DNA of 16,492 nt, taken from Bacteroidota bacterium (lineage in GTDB: Bacteria > Bacteroidota > Bacteroidia > Flavobacteriales_D > Crocinitomicaceae). Shown piece by piece: positions 15,173 to 16,492 of this stretch (the stretch's first letter is position 1; each line of letters begins with the position of its first letter). The stretch spans positions 1-16,492 of the forward strand of contig VGMK01000023.1 in assembly GCA_016866375.1 (NCBI GenBank). The letters run 5' to 3'. The notes under the pieces were generated by a model that did not search any database, had not been told where the DNA came from, and was given only the letters and a program-made list of their open reading frames with translations. A program made the position numbers and the translations under genes.

Positions 15173-15889
15173 ATGAAATTAGATATACTTGCCTTTGCTG
15201 CGCATCCCGATGATGTGGAAATATCTTGTGGTGCAACCCTCATTAAATATTCGAAAGCAGGTAAGAAAATTGGTATAATAGACCTAACTCAAGGGGAACT
15301 TGGAACACGTGGAACTCCACAAATACGCCAACAGGAAGCTGCGCAGGCAGCCGAAAAAATTGGACTATCCATTCGCCAAAACCTGCGTATGCAGGACGGG
15401 TTTTTCGAACTCAATGAATCAAATAAATTAGCGGTAATTCAAGTGATCCGAAAATATAAACCAGATATCATTTTAGCCAATAGTGTATCAGACCGTCATC
15501 CAGACCACGCCAGAGCTGGTGAATTAGTTGCTGAGGCCTCCTTTTTGTCGGGACTTCGTAAAATTGAAACTTTTGAAGATGGTATTCAACAGACAGTGCA
15601 CAGACCAAAACTTGTTTTGCACTATATTCAGGATAACTATATAAAACCCGATGTGGTATTGGACATAAGCCCTTATTTTAATGAAAAAATGGAGCTAATT
15701 AAATGTTTTGCATCACAATTTTACAATCCTAACTCGAATGAGCCAACCACTCCTATTTCGGGTGAAGAGTTTTTCGATTTCCTGAAAGGAAGAATGCTCG
15801 GGCTTGGAAGGTCTATAGGCGTTCAATTTGCCGAAGGCTTCAATACCGCCAGACAATTAGGAGTAACTGATTTATTTGACCTAAAATAA
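15173..15889 (+). CDS. bshB1: Bacillithiol biosynthesis deacetylase BshB1 (PIG-L/LmbE family)
   Basis: BshB1 removes the acetyl group from N-acetylglucosaminyl-malate to give glucosaminyl-malate, the second step of bacillithiol synthesis (a low-molecular-weight thiol). The 238-residue protein has the zinc-binding PIG-L/LmbE motifs AHPDDVE (10-16; H11, D13, D14) and HPDH (109-112). It also has the BshB1-type LTQGELGTRGTP (38-49), the FYNPNS and GEEFFDFLKGRMLGLGRSIG segments, and a FAEGF tail. Length is typical. The start codon abuts the gcvP stop with no gap (TAA-ATG), so it is almost certainly translated from the gcvP mRNA. A terminator hairpin follows its stop. The bshA and bshC partners are not in this window. 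Confidence 0.95.
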   Translation: MKLDILAFAAHPDDVEISCGATLIKYSKAGKKIGIIDLTQGELGTRGTPQIRQQEAAQAAEKIGLSIRQNLRMQDGFFELNESNKLAVIQVIRKYKPDIILANSVSDRHPDHARAGELVAEASFLSGLRKIETFEDGIQQTVHRPKLVLHYIQDNYIKPDVVLDISPYFNEKMELIKCFASQFYNPNSNEPTTPISGEEFFDFLKGRMLGLGRSIGVQFAEGFNTARQLGVTDLFDLK

Positions 15890-15894
15890 AAAAA

Positions 15895-15926
15895 AGCCTT
15901 CGAGTGGTACAAAGGCTCTCTTTTAT
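15895..15926 (+). terminator. Intrinsic terminator after bshB1
   Basis: Stem AGCCTT (15895-15900) / AAGGCT (15912-15917) with an 11-nt loop is preceded by a run of A and followed by CTCTTTTATT. It starts 6 nt after the bshB1 stop. The A-rich 5' flank could also let it stop leftward transcription arriving from the right. Confidence 0.6.
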
Positions 15927-16214
15927 TCATACTAGTAGAATAGGTGTAGGTCTGATACTTCGCAAAAGATGCAATTTCCAACATTGATGCTCAAGAACAA
16001 CCATATCTTTAATATCTGGTCAAACTAGAAAATGAAAACTGCCTCTCCAAGCAGCGAAACATCCTCAAGCACAATAAGGAATTAACTTCTTTTCTTATAT
16101 CTTCTCTAATGTAACGCAGTTTTTTAAATTAGCATCGGAGTAATGAACGTTGGCAATTTTCAAATGAATATTTAGAGGATTTAAGCGAATATCGGTCGCA
16201 GTTCTGTATTTAAT
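15927..16214. other. Intergenic stretch without a recognisable gene
   Basis: About 290 bases between the bshB1 terminator and the stop of the T9SS-tail gene. All frames are broken by stops. The longest small frames (for example 17 codons from the ATG at 16032 on plus, or about 34 codons without a start on minus near 16010-16120) have no recognisable content. A short CTGC/GCAG inverted repeat near 16040-16054 is unremarkable. I see no tRNA, repeat array or clear promoter. Confidence 0.6.
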
Positions 16215-16492
16215 TTAGTTCATAACTTCGAGCGGGACAATCTTTGTAAAGTGCTGATTTTTAAATTTTAACAAATAATTACCCGTGTAAACTGTGGAAA
16301 CATCCACGTACCCAATTGTACTTCCTTTACCAATTGTCTGTTGAACAATTATTCGCCCGTTAAGGTCAATTAATTCAACCTGAAGATCAGATTTATTCAA
16401 TCCATTTAATTGGATTATCAATAAGTCATTAACAGGATTTGGGAAAATATTTACAGAAATTTCAGACTCTTCGACACTTGCCGTGGAGGTAT
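16215..16492 (-). CDS. C-terminal end of a protein with a type IX secretion (Por) sorting domain, N-terminal part outside window
   Basis: The frame is open from the right edge to the TAA at 16217-16215, about 92 visible codons. The visible part is a T9SS type A C-terminal domain: ISVNIFPNPVNDLLIIQLNG (the FPNP motif), then LQVELIDLNGRII, and the final strands GYVDVSTVYTGNYLLKFKN and FTKIVPLEV. Such tails direct proteins across the outer membrane by the type IX system, after which they are released or attached to the surface. The functional N-terminal part lies beyond the right edge, so the protein's activity is unknown. An internal TTG at 16421 could be mistaken for a start, but the FPNP motif lies upstream of it. 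Confidence 0.88.
   Translation of the reverse strand, partial: TSTASVEESEISVNIFPNPVNDLLIIQLNGLNKSDLQVELIDLNGRIIVQQTIGKGSTIGYVDVSTVYTGNYLLKFKNQHFTKIVPLEVMN

Noticed and set aside
16032..16085. Short plus-strand frame (17 codons) in the right-hand intergenic region
   Set aside because: Too short, low-complexity serine/threonine content, and no promoter or family resemblance.
1..16492. Mobile elements, CRISPR arrays, tRNA or rRNA genes
   Set aside because: No transposase or integrase frames, repeat arrays or RNA gene signatures were seen anywhere in the window.

Overview
The window looks like a chromosomal segment of a Bacteroidota bacterium, most likely order Flavobacteriales. The signs are: AT-rich sequence; signal peptides ending in '-AQ'; a TonB-dependent receptor with an N-terminal carboxypeptidase-regulatory-like domain; DUF2141, DUF3078 and DUF3089 proteins; a type IX secretion C-terminal tail; a bacillithiol BshB1; no obvious Shine-Dalgarno sites; and several matches to the Bacteroidota promoter form (TTG / ~20 nt / TAnnTTTG) just upstream of start codons. 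I see no mobile element, CRISPR array, tRNA or rRNA. Genus assignment is beyond what can be read here.

Left part (1-4520, all minus strand): a probable three-gene operon runs leftward. It encodes an FkbM-type methyltransferase, an integral-membrane di-iron hydroxylase and a secreted DUF2141 protein, with 1-bp overlap or 1-bp spacing. A TPP riboswitch follows, then a TonB-dependent receptor cut by the left edge. The riboswitch identifies the receptor as a thiamin-regulated outer-membrane receptor (Omr1 type).

Middle (4542-8933): pruA (proline/glutamate catabolism) is divergent from a signal-peptide/TPR/single-TM protein that lacks an output domain, and the two promoters are interleaved. Next comes recF with a small DUF721/DciA-like gene. 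The recF promoter box ends 4 nt before the ATG, suggesting a leaderless mRNA.

Envelope cluster (8936-12235): three minus-strand genes encode a DUF3078 protein, a likely outer-membrane barrel and a secreted COG4099-like alpha/beta hydrolase. A divergent DUF3089 hydrolase starts only 16 bp from the DUF3078 start, and identical inverted -7 boxes lie between and across the two starts.

Right part (12292-16492): gcvP (full-length glycine decarboxylase) and bshB1 (bacillithiol deacetylase) are joined stop-to-start. Their promoter carries a perfect 14-bp palindrome exactly between the -33 and -7 elements, and the unit ends at a hairpin terminator. After about 290 bp with no gene, the C-terminal end of a T9SS-secreted protein enters from the right edge on the minus strand.

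Most of this is ordinary housekeeping and envelope content. The most notable signals are regulatory: the riboswitch with a possible expression platform, the operator-like palindrome at gcvP, and the overlapping or leaderless promoters.
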